Of a stretch of 62,048 nt of DNA, positions 42,833 through 52,160 are shown in pieces (within the stretch, counting starts at the first letter, position 1; each line of letters opens with the position of its first letter). The translations under genes and the position numbers were made by a program. A model generated the notes under the pieces. That model ran no database searches, was not told the origin of the DNA, and saw only the letters and a program-made list of their open reading frames with translations. This stretch comes from Alkaliphilus pronyensis. GTDB taxonomy: Bacteria; Bacillota; Clostridia; Peptostreptococcales; Natronincolaceae. The stretch lies in assembly GCF_009017275.1 (NCBI RefSeq), contig NZ_WBZC01000008.1:1-62048 (forward strand). The letters are read 5' to 3'.

Positions 42833-44311
42833 TTATCCCAATGTTAAGTCTCCTAATACAATACCTACAATCTGTCCTGCTGCTGTTTTTATAGGAAGAG
42901 ATAATGAAATGCAGTATGTATTTGAATGTAATGAAATGTAAGGGTCAGATACATACTCTTTTCCACCAATAGCCTGCTGAAAATAAGGTCTATGGGCTAC
43001 GTTATTCTTTAACCATTCATCTGTTCCTTTAATGGCCATAGCCCTAGGCAAGCCCTTTGCATCAATAATTGTTAATAATTCAAAGAAATCATTCTCCTTA
43101 ATTTTATTCCTAAGAAAAGCTAAACTTGTGGCTTCGTCAATGTCAAATATATTTTCCTTTGTGGATATATCAAGTAGCACCTTTTTTGCCATATTGATAG
43201 CTTCTTTGGTTTTGTCATCCATAACATATTTTTTAACAAAGCCTTCTACAATATCTTGAACCTCTTTAGCCATTAAACCCATTTTCTTAATAGATTCAAA
43301 TATAATTTGAACAGATGCAGTTTGCTCCTCTGTTGAAGCTGCTGCCTCCTGCGAAAAAGCCGCAGATTTTTCTGTAGCTATAGATATTTTTTCTATGGCT
43401 TCATTTACTTCTTCTACAAGCTTTGCTTCCTTCTCTGCTAAAGCACGAATATTATCTATGGAAAGGGATGTTGTTTCAGTTGAGTCAATTACTTTTTTAA
43501 GCTGATTTTTACTATTGTGTGCCAGCTCTATATCCGATTGAGCCTTTTCTGTTTCTTTAATTATTTCTGTAGATATTTCTATGATATTATTTGATATGCT
43601 ATCGACAATCTTTTCTATATCGCTTGCAAATTCAGCAGTTTGCTCTGCCAACTTTCGTACCTCGTTAGCCACAACCGCAAAGCCCTTTCCCGATTCGCCT
43701 GCCCTAGCTGCTTCAATTGAAGCATTAAGTGCTAATAAATTAGTATTATTACTGATTTCTGTAACAAAGCTAGTAATTCTTTGTATTTTTTCTACCTCTT
43801 CTTTAAGTGTCTGCATCTTTTTTGATAGGTCAATACTCCAGTTGGAGTTATTTTGTAAAATTTCTACTACCTTTTCAAATACTAAACTGCTGCTTTTTAC
43901 CGTATCCACCATATTGTTTGATATTTTTTGGGACTCCTTTGCCTGTTGTAAAATATCCTCTATTCCCTTTTTCATTTCCGTCGTATAGTCTCTGACATTT
44001 AATAATGCTTCATTTTGCTGAGTAGATTCAGCAGCAATGTCTGTAATTGCATTAGCCACCTCTTGAGAGGAGTCATAAATATACTCTGCATTAACTTCTA
44101 GCTCCTTAGCAAAGTTTAGGGTTTTTTCATTTGCTGTAGAAACTTGTCCAATTAATTCCCTTACCTTCATAAGCATTTCATTAATATTGCCTGCCAGTTC
44201 ACCAATATTTGATGTTGACTCTATGTTCAGCTTAGTTGTCAAATCTCCCTGTGATATACGGGAGGTTGTTTCAATCATGTCCCTAATCATTTGATTTTTT
44301 TTGAACAACAT
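42833..44311 (-). CDS. Cytoplasmic methyl-accepting chemotaxis-like protein with C-terminal Cache/PAS-like sensor
   Basis: 492 residues with no membrane helix. Residues about 5-60 look like a HAMP-like segment ([18 protein letters not shown]...[10 protein letters not shown]). Residues about 65-350 are a chemoreceptor signalling coiled coil, with the hairpin tip [39 protein letters not shown] intact. Residues about 365-492 form a sensor-like domain with [24 protein letters not shown] and [24 protein letters not shown], as in double-Cache/PDC sensors, but here at the C-terminus and inside the cell. The start ATG 44311 follows GGGGGG. The ligand is unknown. It is upstream of csoR but separated by an 80-bp promoter gap. 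Confidence 0.85.
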   Translation of the reverse strand: MLFKKNQMIRDMIETTSRISQGDLTTKLNIESTSNIGELAGNINEMLMKVRELIGQVSTANEKTLNFAKELEVNAEYIYDSSQEVANAITDIAAESTQQNEALLNVRDYTTEMKKGIEDILQQAKESQKISNNMVDTVKSSSLVFEKVVEILQNNSNWSIDLSKKMQTLKEEVEKIQRITSFVTEISNNTNLLALNASIEAARAGESGKGFAVVANEVRKLAEQTAEFASDIEKIVDSISNNIIEISTEIIKETEKAQSDIELAHNSKNQLKKVIDSTETTSLSIDNIRALAEKEAKLVEEVNEAIEKISIATEKSAAFSQEAAASTEEQTASVQIIFESIKKMGLMAKEVQDIVEGFVKKYVMDDKTKEAINMAKKVLLDISTKENIFDIDEATSLAFLRNKIKENDFFELLTIIDAKGLPRAMAIKGTDEWLKNNVAHRPYFQQAIGGKEYVSDPYISLHSNTYCISLSLPIKTAAGQIVGIVLGDLTLG

Positions 44312-44393
44312 AGTAAATCCCCCCTTTTTTTACCTAAAACAACCTTTAGTTTAAATATTCTACAAATTTTGGGTACTTCCTTTTTTATTTTAA

Positions 44394-44969
44394 TTATTCT
44401 TCTTCCTCTTCAGCCTCACTTATTTTATTTGCCTCAGAGACTGAAACTATTATTGATTGTGGATCCTGTAAAATAAGGAACTCCTCGCTTACCTCCATAT
44501 CAGCAACCCTCAGAACATCTCCTGGCTTAAAGCTTGATATATCGTACTCAAGCTTTCGTGGAATATTCCCTGCAGTACATTCTATCTCAACATCCCGTAT
44601 TTGCTGTTGCATAATAGCACCACCCTTTTCTACATAGTTTCTTCCATTTAAGATAACTGGAATCTTCACATTAATTTTTTGATCCTCCGATACCTTTTGA
44701 AAGTCCATATGGATGATCTTTTGAGTTACTGGGTGGGTTTGTACTTCTTTTATTATTGCTGTATAGTTTACTCCCCCTATATTTAAAACAACTAAGCTGT
44801 TTTCACCATGATTTCTTATAAAGGCCTCCACTTCTCTTCTGTTTATTTTTATTGGCAGATTATTCATGTCTTTGCCATAGATGATTGAGGGAATATAGCC
44901 TTCATCTCTAGCCTGATGACTATCATTTTTTCCTGACTTTAATCTGAGCTGACTGGATAGAATATTCAT
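44394..44969 (-). CDS. Ribosomal protein bL25 (CTC form), copy 1
   Basis: 191 residues: the N-terminal 5S-rRNA-binding L25 domain (residues 1-90: LRLKSGKNDSHQARDEGYIPSIIYGKD) and the C-terminal beta TL5/CTC domain (about 95-180: KVSEDQKINVKIPVILNGRNYVEKGG), with an acidic tail. CTC-type L25 is associated with stress tolerance in Bacillus. ATG 44969 follows AAAGGAGATGG. A second, diverged bL25 gene lies 124 bp upstream on the same strand. Neither copy has obvious damage. Confidence 0.85.
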   Translation of the reverse strand: MNILSSQLRLKSGKNDSHQARDEGYIPSIIYGKDMNNLPIKINRREVEAFIRNHGENSLVVLNIGGVNYTAIIKEVQTHPVTQKIIHMDFQKVSEDQKINVKIPVILNGRNYVEKGGAIMQQQIRDVEIECTAGNIPRKLEYDISSFKPGDVLRVADMEVSEEFLILQDPQSIIVSVSEANKISEAEEEEE

Positions 44970-45057
44970 TGCTCCATCTCCTTTCATTTATTAGTGGATT
45001 ATTGCCTTTTCAAATGAAACTATACTTTAATCACTAATAAATGATGGGAGATTAAAA

Positions 45058-45081
45058 GCTCGCCCTATCACTTTAGGCGAG
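45058..45081 (-). terminator. Terminator between the two bL25 genes
   Basis: On the minus strand GCTCGCC-TAAAGTGATAG-GGCGAGC is followed by TTTTAAT. It lies just after the stop codon of the upstream bL25 gene, so the two paralogues are likely separate transcripts. Confidence 0.75.
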
Positions 45082-45093
45082 CCTTCAAGAGTA

Positions 45094-45693
45094 TTACAAT
45101 ATTTCTTCTTGTGTCTCCTCTTCTTCCACCTCAGCCTTTGATGCATAAACTATTGTTGCAATAACTGAGTTGATATCTGTTAATATTTCAATATTTTCAT
45201 CCTTTGCTATACTTATATCTTCTAATGTTATATTGTCCTTTTCCTTTAGTACTCTAGCATCTACCTCTACCCTATCAGGTATATATTTAGGAAGCGTTTG
45301 TATCTCTACGTCTGTCAGTTGCAACTGTACTATTTCGCTACTGCTTTCAACTGCATCTTTATTTAATATATAAATAGGTAGTGAAAGTTTAACTTTTTCA
45401 TTTTCATTAAGCTTTTGTAAATCAACATGCAGTAGAGTGTTTTTTACTGGCACCCTTTGAATTTCCTTTATGATAGCAAAGCTTTTTTCTCCTGCAAAAT
45501 CTAAACCAACCCTTATACTACTACCATATTGATTTAATAGCTTTAGAAACTCCTTTTCATCTAAATAAAGATTTTGGGTATCTTTTCCTTTGCTATATAG
45601 GATTGCTGGTAGTTTTCCCTCTCTTCTGATCTTTACAGTATTGTTTTTGCCTACTGCTTCCCTTTCATAAACCTTTAATATAGGTGTTGCCAT
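45094..45693 (-). CDS. Ribosomal protein bL25 (CTC form), copy 2
   Basis: 199 residues with the same architecture as its neighbour: the L25 domain (YEREAVGKNNTVKIRREGKLPAILYSKGKD) and the C-terminal CTC domain (KLNENEKVKLSLPIYILNKDAVESSSEIVQLQ), then an acidic tail. It differs from copy 1 at many positions, so the duplication is old or one copy was acquired. The start ATG 45693 follows GGGGAG. It ends at its own terminator. Which copy is used in the ribosome, or whether both are, cannot be told from sequence. Confidence 0.85.
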   Translation of the reverse strand: MATPILKVYEREAVGKNNTVKIRREGKLPAILYSKGKDTQNLYLDEKEFLKLLNQYGSSIRVGLDFAGEKSFAIIKEIQRVPVKNTLLHVDLQKLNENEKVKLSLPIYILNKDAVESSSEIVQLQLTDVEIQTLPKYIPDRVEVDARVLKEKDNITLEDISIAKDENIEILTDINSVIATIVYASKAEVEEEETQEEIL

Positions 45694-45799
45694 GTTTCTT
45701 CTCCCCTTTCAGTGTCATGTTGTGTTTTTGCTTAATATTATTAAAACAGATTATTTGTAAAATTGCAAATTTTTGTATTATATAATGCTATTTTTACTG

Positions 45800-46213
45800 C
45801 TAATCTATTGATCTTAATATTCGTTCTGCTATGTCACTTAATCTTAACTCCCCCACCATTTTATCGGCTGCAATAAATATGGTTTTTATTTCATTTAAAG
45901 CTTCATCATAGTGATAGGAGTAATTATAGCACAGCATAGTTTCAGGAATAATACTTTCTATATGGGACACTTTCTCATCTGCCAATTCCATCAATTCATC
46001 TATTATCTCTTCCTCCGATATATTATCCTTTGCTTCTATGTCTAATTGGCTTCTTAATTCATCTGCATCATGGAATATTTGATATATAAGGGTATCTTCT
46101 CTTTTAGATCCTTTAGTAAGGTCCTTTACCCTTTTAAAGCTATTCATTTGTGTTATTTTATTATAATAATCTTGACTGTCTATAATACTGTTTCCTACAA
46201 CTATATAGCTCAT
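45800..46213 (-). CDS. Uncharacterised acidic protein in the tldD-tldE cluster
   Basis: 137 residues, predicted soluble and mostly helical, rich in Asp/Glu (NISEEEIIDELMELADEKVSHIESIIPE). There is no signal peptide, and I do not recognise a family. The start ATG 46213 follows AAGGGAGG and is 13 bases after the end of the TldE-like gene, so it is very likely the third gene of that operon. A role with the TldD/TldE protease is an inference from position only. Confidence 0.65.
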   Translation of the reverse strand: MSYIVVGNSIIDSQDYYNKITQMNSFKRVKDLTKGSKREDTLIYQIFHDADELRSQLDIEAKDNISEEEIIDELMELADEKVSHIESIIPETMLCYNYSYHYDEALNEIKTIFIAADKMVGELRLSDIAERILRSID

Positions 46214-46226
46214 TAACTAGCCTCCC

Positions 46227-47543
46227 TTATTTTTCACCTGTTACCTTAGATTTTATTAAAGCAAAGGGTATCTCCTCAAAATTAATTTTACCTAATTTGG
46301 TATGTTGGCTTCTCAAATCCTTAAAAATATTACCAGAAATAACAGCTTTACACCCACCTATAACCCTACCATTTTCTACATAAATACTATTTGGTGACGT
46401 TAAGGAGTAGTTGCCACTGGTTGGATCTTGAGTATGCATACCCAATAGGTCACACACTATAATACCTTTATCCATCTGCTCTATAGCTTCTTGGAGGGTT
46501 ACCATATCATTACTATAAAATTGAATACTGCCCTTTCCTGCAGGGACTGGTGTGGCTTTTCTATTAGCTTTTTTTCCATGCTTTAAGTCTAATATAGGTG
46601 TTTTAAGCTTGCCGTTTTTAATTAGAAATGCCTCTCCCCCTGGCACCCCCTCAAAGGTGGATATATATGAACCTTGATTGTAGTCGGTTATTGTGTTAAT
46701 ACAAAGACTCATATCCTTCCTAATGGCTTCCACCTCTTGATTAAAATTATCTAGGGAAAAAATGGATCGCTTATTAACTACGTTGCTTCCATTCAAATTA
46801 TTCAATAGATAATGCTGGATAAAGCTTTCCATTACCTGTGGTAATAGTAAAACCTCCATCTCTCCTCCACTGATTTTGATTCTTGTTTTAAGCTGGTTTA
46901 TTCTTGTAATTGAATCTTGAATAATTTGCTGTTTTTTAGGTTTACATATCTTTTTTCTACTTATAAATGACCTTCCATATATATCGTCTCCAAGAATAAA
47001 TGTAGAGAAGGAGGTTGACCTATTACATATTCTTAGCCCCTTAGAATTGCATATGTACTGTTGAAAGCTACTGGCACTAACAGACCCATTAACATCATTT
47101 ATGCCGTTGCTACCAAACTCATTTTTGTATTCATCTAGTAATTCAAACAGATAGTCTTGATCACTATATATTAGATGATTAACCTCTTCATCAAACAGCT
47201 TAACTTGAGGGTACTTTTGGGCTGCATAAATATCTGCTCCCTCTATTTCTACATAGGAGGCCCTTCTCCAAAGCTCCACCATTTTATCAAAGTTTCTTGC
47301 TGTATTGCTCTGAAGTATAGCTATACTTCTTCTATCATCATTCCATATAATGTATATTTTACCCCTTATGCTTTCTTCTGCCCTAGGACAGCTATAGGCT
47401 CCACCTAACTGGTTGTTTTTTAAGCCTATTTTTATGGAGGTATTTTTATTGGCACCATAATACCATCCCTTTATCTGAAGCTCACCTTTACTTTTAACCA
47501 TATATTCTTTAATTTTATTCTCTAGGTTCTTAATATACTCCAT
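46227..47543 (-). CDS. TldE/PmbA-like protease subunit
   Basis: 438-residue U62 family protein. It shows the PmbA/TldE C-terminal features (STFEGVPGGEAFLIKNGKLKTPILDL; LTSPNSIYVENGRVIG) but no HExxxH metal motif, as expected for the non-catalytic partner of TldD. TldD/TldE complexes process small peptides and modified peptides such as microcins. The start ATG 47543 immediately follows the TldD stop codon; GGGGGAG lies within the end of tldD. Translation is coupled. Confidence 0.85.
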   Translation of the reverse strand: MEYIKNLENKIKEYMVKSKGELQIKGWYYGANKNTSIKIGLKNNQLGGAYSCPRAEESIRGKIYIIWNDDRRSIAILQSNTARNFDKMVELWRRASYVEIEGADIYAAQKYPQVKLFDEEVNHLIYSDQDYLFELLDEYKNEFGSNGINDVNGSVSASSFQQYICNSKGLRICNRSTSFSTFILGDDIYGRSFISRKKICKPKKQQIIQDSITRINQLKTRIKISGGEMEVLLLPQVMESFIQHYLLNNLNGSNVVNKRSIFSLDNFNQEVEAIRKDMSLCINTITDYNQGSYISTFEGVPGGEAFLIKNGKLKTPILDLKHGKKANRKATPVPAGKGSIQFYSNDMVTLQEAIEQMDKGIIVCDLLGMHTQDPTSGNYSLTSPNSIYVENGRVIGGCKAVISGNIFKDLRSQHTKLGKINFEEIPFALIKSKVTGEK

Positions 47544-47544
47544 A

Positions 47545-49032
47545 TTATTCTCCCCCAATTATGACGTCTTTATTGGCTTCTAGCAAAATAAAATAGGGAG
47601 CTCCACCACTAGAGGGTACACTCTGCCCAGCCTTGCCACAGGTACCCTGGGCATCTAACTTTAGTGGTCCTATTGCTGCAGTTATTGATTTTAAAGCCGA
47701 AAGAACCTTCCCACTAAATATGGCAGGTTGATATAGGCTACAGCCTTCTTTAAGCATGTATATTCCGCTACAATTAAAGACAAATTCCCCTTGACTAGGT
47801 TTAACCTGTCCCCCCTTATAGCCTACTAAATATAAGACCTCTTCATCTTCTGCGGCTAAATTGCTTTCTACTAAAATTTTATAAAGCTCCTCTGGTGTTA
47901 TATCTTCAATATCTCTAGTAGTTGGTATTGAGTTTTCAACCTCTATTCGGATATTTGACATTCTTGGTAGGGGAATATGTCTATAGCTTTCTGCTCTTCC
48001 TGCTCCAGTAATAGAAACACCTGCTTCTTCAGCGGAAAATACATCTGCTAATGCCCCTACTAATATTCCCTTATCAACTATTTTCACCCTGTCTCTCTTT
48101 ACTCCATTTGCACTATAGGGTTGATATGCATAATCTCCCTCAATTGATTCATCAATTATTGTAACTATTGGGCTTGCTACTTCCTCTCCCTTTTTTAAAA
48201 AGCCTTTTTCATTGCCAAGTATAGATGTTTTCATTCCATCACTTTCAACGGCATGTCCAAAGGCCTCATGGGCCAGACCCTTAGCTAAAGCGTAATCAAG
48301 TACAATTTTGTAGCTGCCTCCCTTTATTTTTGGTGATTTTAAAAGGTTAATAGCTAGCTTACAGGAATTTTTAGTTCTCTTAATAAGTCGGTTTCTTTTT
48401 TCAGTATCAATTAGTAATGAAGCATCACTTCCACTTATGGCGGCCCTAGTTGTGGCTGTATTAACACCTTTTGCAGTTATTAAGTTGCTAACTACTGTTC
48501 TGGGTATATTATAGGTGACATCTGTTCCATCGCTGCGAACTATCCTCCATTGATCTTCAATTGATTTGTATAGGGTTTCTATTGCTATTGAGTTTTCCAT
48601 AGAATTATATTGGGTAATAATTTCTTTATTTAAACTCAATAAATAGGCTTCTTCCTTTTCAATTGTTAAATAGTCAAAGGGATATTTTACATCTGCATTA
48701 ATAATGTCTTTAATTGCCGGCACCTTGAATATTTCTTTGTTCTGTTTGCCGCCTCTTTTATCAACCTGGTGGGCAATGTTTGCTGCCATATTAACCATTT
48801 TCAAACAGCTTTCTTCATCAATTTTTTCTGTAGAAGCAAAGCCGCATCCACCGTCTTTAGTAAAGGCTTGAATTCCTATTCCTCCTGCTTCGTTATAGGA
48901 CATTTCATCTGTTTCACCGTTGCTCACAGTAATGTATTTAGCCCTAGTTTTTTGAAATCTCAATATTAAATAAACCCCTAATTTTTCACCCTGCTTTAAA
49001 GCTTTATGAATAATACCATTGAAGCACTCCAT
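47545..49032 (-). CDS. TldD family metalloprotease
   Basis: 495 residues. The zinc-binding motif is HEAFGHAVESDG (HExxxH) near residue 255, with a downstream Cys-containing segment LDAQGTCGKAGQSVPSSGGAPY at the C-terminus. The N-terminal portion has MSYNEAGGIGIQAFTKDGGCGFAST, typical of the family. It is the catalytic partner of TldE. The start ATG 49032 follows GAGGTGG. The operon is tldD-tldE-unknown, with no peptide precursor gene visible nearby, so the natural substrate is unknown. Confidence 0.88.
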   Translation of the reverse strand: MECFNGIIHKALKQGEKLGVYLILRFQKTRAKYITVSNGETDEMSYNEAGGIGIQAFTKDGGCGFASTEKIDEESCLKMVNMAANIAHQVDKRGGKQNKEIFKVPAIKDIINADVKYPFDYLTIEKEEAYLLSLNKEIITQYNSMENSIAIETLYKSIEDQWRIVRSDGTDVTYNIPRTVVSNLITAKGVNTATTRAAISGSDASLLIDTEKRNRLIKRTKNSCKLAINLLKSPKIKGGSYKIVLDYALAKGLAHEAFGHAVESDGMKTSILGNEKGFLKKGEEVASPIVTIIDESIEGDYAYQPYSANGVKRDRVKIVDKGILVGALADVFSAEEAGVSITGAGRAESYRHIPLPRMSNIRIEVENSIPTTRDIEDITPEELYKILVESNLAAEDEEVLYLVGYKGGQVKPSQGEFVFNCSGIYMLKEGCSLYQPAIFSGKVLSALKSITAAIGPLKLDAQGTCGKAGQSVPSSGGAPYFILLEANKDVIIGGE

Positions 49033-49113
49033 TTTTCCACCTCTTTCTTTATCTTACTATTCTCTAGTAGTGCTTTAAATCCTGCATAATTAATTGGCAT
49101 TTTTAAAAACCCT

Positions 49114-50193
49114 TTATCTGCTATTAATAGCTGCTATTAAAGAGGTAATTGGAATTGTCAACAAAAGCCCTATGCTACCACATAGGGATCTAATTATTTC
49201 TGAAGCTATGTATTGGGTATTAACAATGTCTATTAATGTCATTTCCCCTACTGAAAACAAGAATAGTAAAGGTAATGAGGTTCCAGCGTAGGCTAATATC
49301 AAGGTATTAGTCATTGTTGCCATTATATCCTTTCCAACAGAAAGACCTGAAAAAAACAGCTTTGATATTGAAGTTTTTCTATTTGTACTTTTTATTTCAA
49401 AAATCACTGATGTTATGGTCATGCTTACATCCATAACAGCCCCTAAAACACCTATTGTAATTCCACTATATAATAGGCCCCTATAGTTAATATTTAAATT
49501 CGTTTGAGTAATAAGAATTTGCACAGTTTCATCCGATACACCTGTAAGCTGTATTAGATTGCCAAAATATATGGCTAATAACCCCGATGCAATAGTACCA
49601 CCTAGTGTACCTAGTATTGCACAAAGGCTTTTTTTAGTAAAGCCACTAATCAATAAGAAGCTAGTTATAATTATTACACCACTTACTGCTATTGTAGAAA
49701 AGACAAAGCTATAGCCTTTAATTATCATGGGCATAAATAGCTTTACTAGGCATAGACCAGTAATTATTAATGCTATAAAGGAGCGAAGGCCTTTAAAGCC
49801 TCCAAAAATAACTAGTAAAATAAAAAAAATTGCCGATAGTAATAATAAATATTCATCTTTAACAACGTCAATAAAGGCAATATTACTGAGCTGATTATTC
49901 TCAATTGTTAACTGCACAAAAACTTTCATGTTTTTATGTAGCCTTATATTAAACTTAGAGTCCTCAATTATTCTATGATTAAACTCTATTATCCTATCCT
50001 TAAATTGTCCATCTAGTATTCTTACTCTAATAGTTTGAAGCATTATTTGATTGGTTTCTGTAACCTTCTCTTCAATTACATAGGCCTTTACTTTTGTATA
50101 CTCCTTTAACTCCTCTGTAGCATTAGCAATTAATAGGTTGCAAAACAGACTACATAAAACACATAGTATTATAAGCAGGCTTTTTTTGTTCAT
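49114..50193 (-). CDS. YibE/F family membrane protein
   Basis: 359 residues. Signal-like helix at residues 1-25, an extracytoplasmic beta-rich region of about 90 residues, then about seven membrane helices (from VKDEYLLLLSAIFFILLVIFGG onward). The segments GFKGLRSFIALIITGLCLVKLFMPMI and GVLGAVMDVSMTITSVIFEIKS are characteristic of YibE/F. Their function is unknown. The start ATG 50193 follows GGGGGA. It lies between the tldD operon and the ribosomal-protein operon as a separate unit. Confidence 0.85.
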   Translation of the reverse strand: MNKKSLLIILCVLCSLFCNLLIANATEELKEYTKVKAYVIEEKVTETNQIMLQTIRVRILDGQFKDRIIEFNHRIIEDSKFNIRLHKNMKVFVQLTIENNQLSNIAFIDVVKDEYLLLLSAIFFILLVIFGGFKGLRSFIALIITGLCLVKLFMPMIIKGYSFVFSTIAVSGVIIITSFLLISGFTKKSLCAILGTLGGTIASGLLAIYFGNLIQLTGVSDETVQILITQTNLNINYRGLLYSGITIGVLGAVMDVSMTITSVIFEIKSTNRKTSISKLFFSGLSVGKDIMATMTNTLILAYAGTSLPLLFLFSVGEMTLIDIVNTQYIASEIIRSLCGSIGLLLTIPITSLIAAINSR

Positions 50194-50399
50194 ATTTATC
50201 CCCCAAATAGTTTTATATAGGATATATATTATTTTTTATGTCAATATATTAGTCTATTGATGGGACAAAATATCTCATAATTTCTGTTGATACTACAATG
50301 GAAAATTTAATAAAAGCCATTATCATAATTTTTAATCTCATACAAAAAGGAAGAACATATATTTAATATACATTCTTCCCTTATATTTTATTTGTTTAA

Positions 50400-50630
50400 T
50401 TAATCTAATGTATAGGGTAGTAAAGCTAAATGTCTTGAACGCTTTATAGCCTGTGTTAAATCTCTTTGGTGTATAGCGCAATTTCCTGAAATTCTTCTTG
50501 GAAGAATTTTACCACGCTCTGTTATATATTTTCTTAATCTTTGAACATCTTTATAATCAATTCGAGCGTTTTTATCGGCACAGAAGGTACAAATTCTTTT
50601 CTTGCTTCTGCGTTTTCTTTTATTGATCAT
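50400..50630 (-). CDS. rpsR: 30S ribosomal protein S18
   Basis: 76 residues. [42 protein letters not shown] is the conserved core. Cysteines in CTFC and CAIHQ indicate the zinc-binding C+ form. It pairs with S6 on the 30S platform. It ends the rpsF-ssb-rpsR operon, the same order as in B. subtilis, with RBS GGAGG. No second rpsR is in the window. Confidence 0.97.
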   Translation of the reverse strand: MINKRKRRSKKRICTFCADKNARIDYKDVQRLRKYITERGKILPRRISGNCAIHQRDLTQAIKRSRHLALLPYTLD

Positions 50631-50647
50631 TCTATTTCCTCCTTCTA

Positions 50648-51058
50648 CTAGAATGGAATATCCTCATCTTCGTCGATAGCTTCAAAATCGTTTAAATCAA
50701 CATCTATAGAGCCAAAGTCCTCGTTTTTCTTCTTTGGTTGTTCATCACGATTACCCCATTCTAAAAACTCAACTTGTTCTGCAACAACTTCTGTAACATA
50801 TCTTTTATCTCCATTTTGTGTTTCATAGGATCGGGATTGAAGTCTTCCTTGAATTCCAACAAGCCTTCCTTTGGCAAGGTAGTTTGCACAGTTTTCAGCT
50901 GTTTTACTCCATACAACAATATTGAAAAAATCGGCTTCTTTTGTTTTTGAAAAGGGTCTATTTACTGCAACACTAAAGGTGGCAACAGCTTTTCCGCTGG
51001 CAGTAAAACGTAACTCTGGGTCTCTAGTTAATCTCCCTATTAATACAACATTATTCAT
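50648..51058 (-). CDS. ssb: Single-stranded DNA-binding protein
   Basis: 136 residues. OB fold with [35 protein letters not shown] and [31 protein letters not shown]; the linker is acidic and the C-terminal tip is DEDIPF, the docking peptide for partner proteins. It lies between rpsF and rpsR. It serves replication and repair, and its expression is tied to ribosomal protein genes. Confidence 0.97.
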   Translation of the reverse strand: MNNVVLIGRLTRDPELRFTASGKAVATFSVAVNRPFSKTKEADFFNIVVWSKTAENCANYLAKGRLVGIQGRLQSRSYETQNGDKRYVTEVVAEQVEFLEWGNRDEQPKKKNEDFGSIDVDLNDFEAIDEDEDIPF

Positions 51059-51079
51059 AGTTACACCACCTTATTATTA

Positions 51080-51364
51080 TTAAGCTTCTAGTCTAATTAT
51101 CATGTGTCTAATTACATCGTCAGCAATTTTCATGTTTCTGTCTAACTCTTTTGGAATGTCTGCAGATGAATTAAAGTGTACTAGGTAGTAGTAGCCTTCG
51201 TTTAACTTATTAATTTCATAAGCGAACTTTCTGTTACCCCACTCATCAACGTTTTCTACTTCACCATCTACTTCAATTATACCTTTGAATTTCTCAAATA
51301 ATTGATTTCTTTTTTCTTCATCTGTATCTGACTTTAAGATATACATTAATTCGTATTTATTCAT
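51080..51364 (-). CDS. rpsF: 30S ribosomal protein S6
   Basis: 94 residues with MNKYELMYILKSDTDEEKRNQLFEKFK, GNRKFAYEINKLNEGYYYLVHF and the C-terminal strand DDVIRHMIIRLEA. ATG 51364 is chosen because GGGAGGTG lies upstream and the S6 fold begins there; a longer reading to 51466 adds an unrelated N-terminus. It leads the rpsF-ssb-rpsR operon. Confidence 0.96.
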   Translation of the reverse strand: MNKYELMYILKSDTDEEKRNQLFEKFKGIIEVDGEVENVDEWGNRKFAYEINKLNEGYYYLVHFNSSADIPKELDRNMKIADDVIRHMIIRLEA

Positions 51365-51365
51365 T

Positions 51366-51440
51366 ATTTTCACCTCCCTCTGGACTTTAGCGGCCCTGCT
51401 TTCCGCAGGACAGAGAAATGATTTCTCACATCTAGTTATT
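51366..51440 (-). promoter_or_regulatory. Candidate rpsF leader (S6:S18 autoregulatory RNA)
   Basis: The minus-strand 5' leader of rpsF contains GAGAAATCATTTCTC (self-pairing), then CCTGC-GGAAA-GCAGG and GGCCGCTAAAG, close to the ribosome site. An rpsF leader that binds the S6:S18 pair is known in many bacteria and includes a conserved CCG. The stems are seen; identity with that motif is tentative. Confidence 0.45.
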
Positions 51441-51673
51441 ATATCATTTAGGCTTATGAATTGCAAACAATTATTTATTTGGGTTGATTTTGATGTTTTT
51501 ATACAAATATAGTTTAACCTAATGGATATTTATGTAATCATAGGCTAACTATAATATTGGCTAAACTAATCTTTAAAATACCTTGTATAAATTAAGTACT
51601 TAATGGCAACATTATTATTATATAACCCCCACAATACAACATTTTATTCATCCCAATCTCCCCCTTACAAAAT

Positions 51674-51758
51674 GGAGAGTGGTAAAGCTACCACTCTTCG
51701 ACTTTTTACTTTATCTTTAAATAAAAATGTTATTGAGTAGAGTTTACTTCTCAATAAC
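51674..51758 (-). terminator. Two hairpins beyond the DUF951 gene
   Basis: The 380-bp gap 51365-51743 holds the rpsF leader and promoter region, then two hairpins read on the minus strand. One overlaps the DUF951 stop codon (GTTATTGAG / CTCAATAAC, then ATTTTTATTT). The other is at 51678-51698 (AGAGTGGTA / TACCACTCT). The first has a good T tail; the second is a weaker, backup-like stem. Nothing else is recognised. Confidence 0.65.
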
Positions 51759-51929
51759 TTTTTTAATTCTTTTTTCTAGAGTGGGTCTATCAATCCATAC
51801 TTGCCTGTCACATTTAACGCATCTTATTCTAAAATCTGCACCAGTCCTTAGTATTTCAAATATATGATTACCACATGGGTGTTGCTTTTTAAGTTCAACC
51901 TTATCACCAACCTCTAGCTTCATTGGCAT
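51744..51929 (-). CDS. DUF951 family protein
   Basis: 61 residues. LEVGDKVELKKQHPCGNHIFEILRTGADFRIRCVKCDRQVWIDR matches DUF951, a small beta-rich family with conserved Cys residues (HPCG; CVKC) that may bind metal. In B. subtilis the homologue lies near the rpsF region, as here. Its role is unknown. ATG 51929 follows GGAGAGG; an internal ATG two codons later is also possible. Confidence 0.88.
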   Translation of the reverse strand: MPMKLEVGDKVELKKQHPCGNHIFEILRTGADFRIRCVKCDRQVWIDRPTLEKRIKKVIEK

Positions 51930-52029
51930 CCTTTTTCACCTCTCCTTTAGCTTTTATTATTATTTATTTTAATCTATTTTTTATTATATTTACACCGTTA
52001 CAGAAAACTTATAAAAAGTTATAAAATAA

Positions 52030-52160
52030 ACTTTTGCGTTTCTTTCCCTGTTCAACGTGTCCGATTTTGCCGAAGCTACTTTCGTTTGGTATAACACTCC
52101 GAGGGCTTAAATTCCTCACTAACGTATGAGTGCATATTAGCAATATCTTTTATGTGATTA
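52030..52160 (-). ncRNA. Candidate TnpB guide RNA (omega/reRNA) region
   Basis: The minus strand beyond the tnpB stop is C/G-richer than its surroundings and contains paired segments, including CGAAAG-TAG-CTTCG and GCCCTCGGAGTG. TnpB proteins use an RNA that spans the 3' end of the tnpB gene and the element end as a guide. Position and length fit such an RNA. The boundaries and guide segment are not determined here. Confidence 0.4.

Noticed and set aside
45800-49032. tldD-tldE as part of a bacteriocin/RiPP cluster
   Set aside because: No precursor peptide, modification enzyme or exporter is adjacent; tldDE is common as a housekeeping pair.
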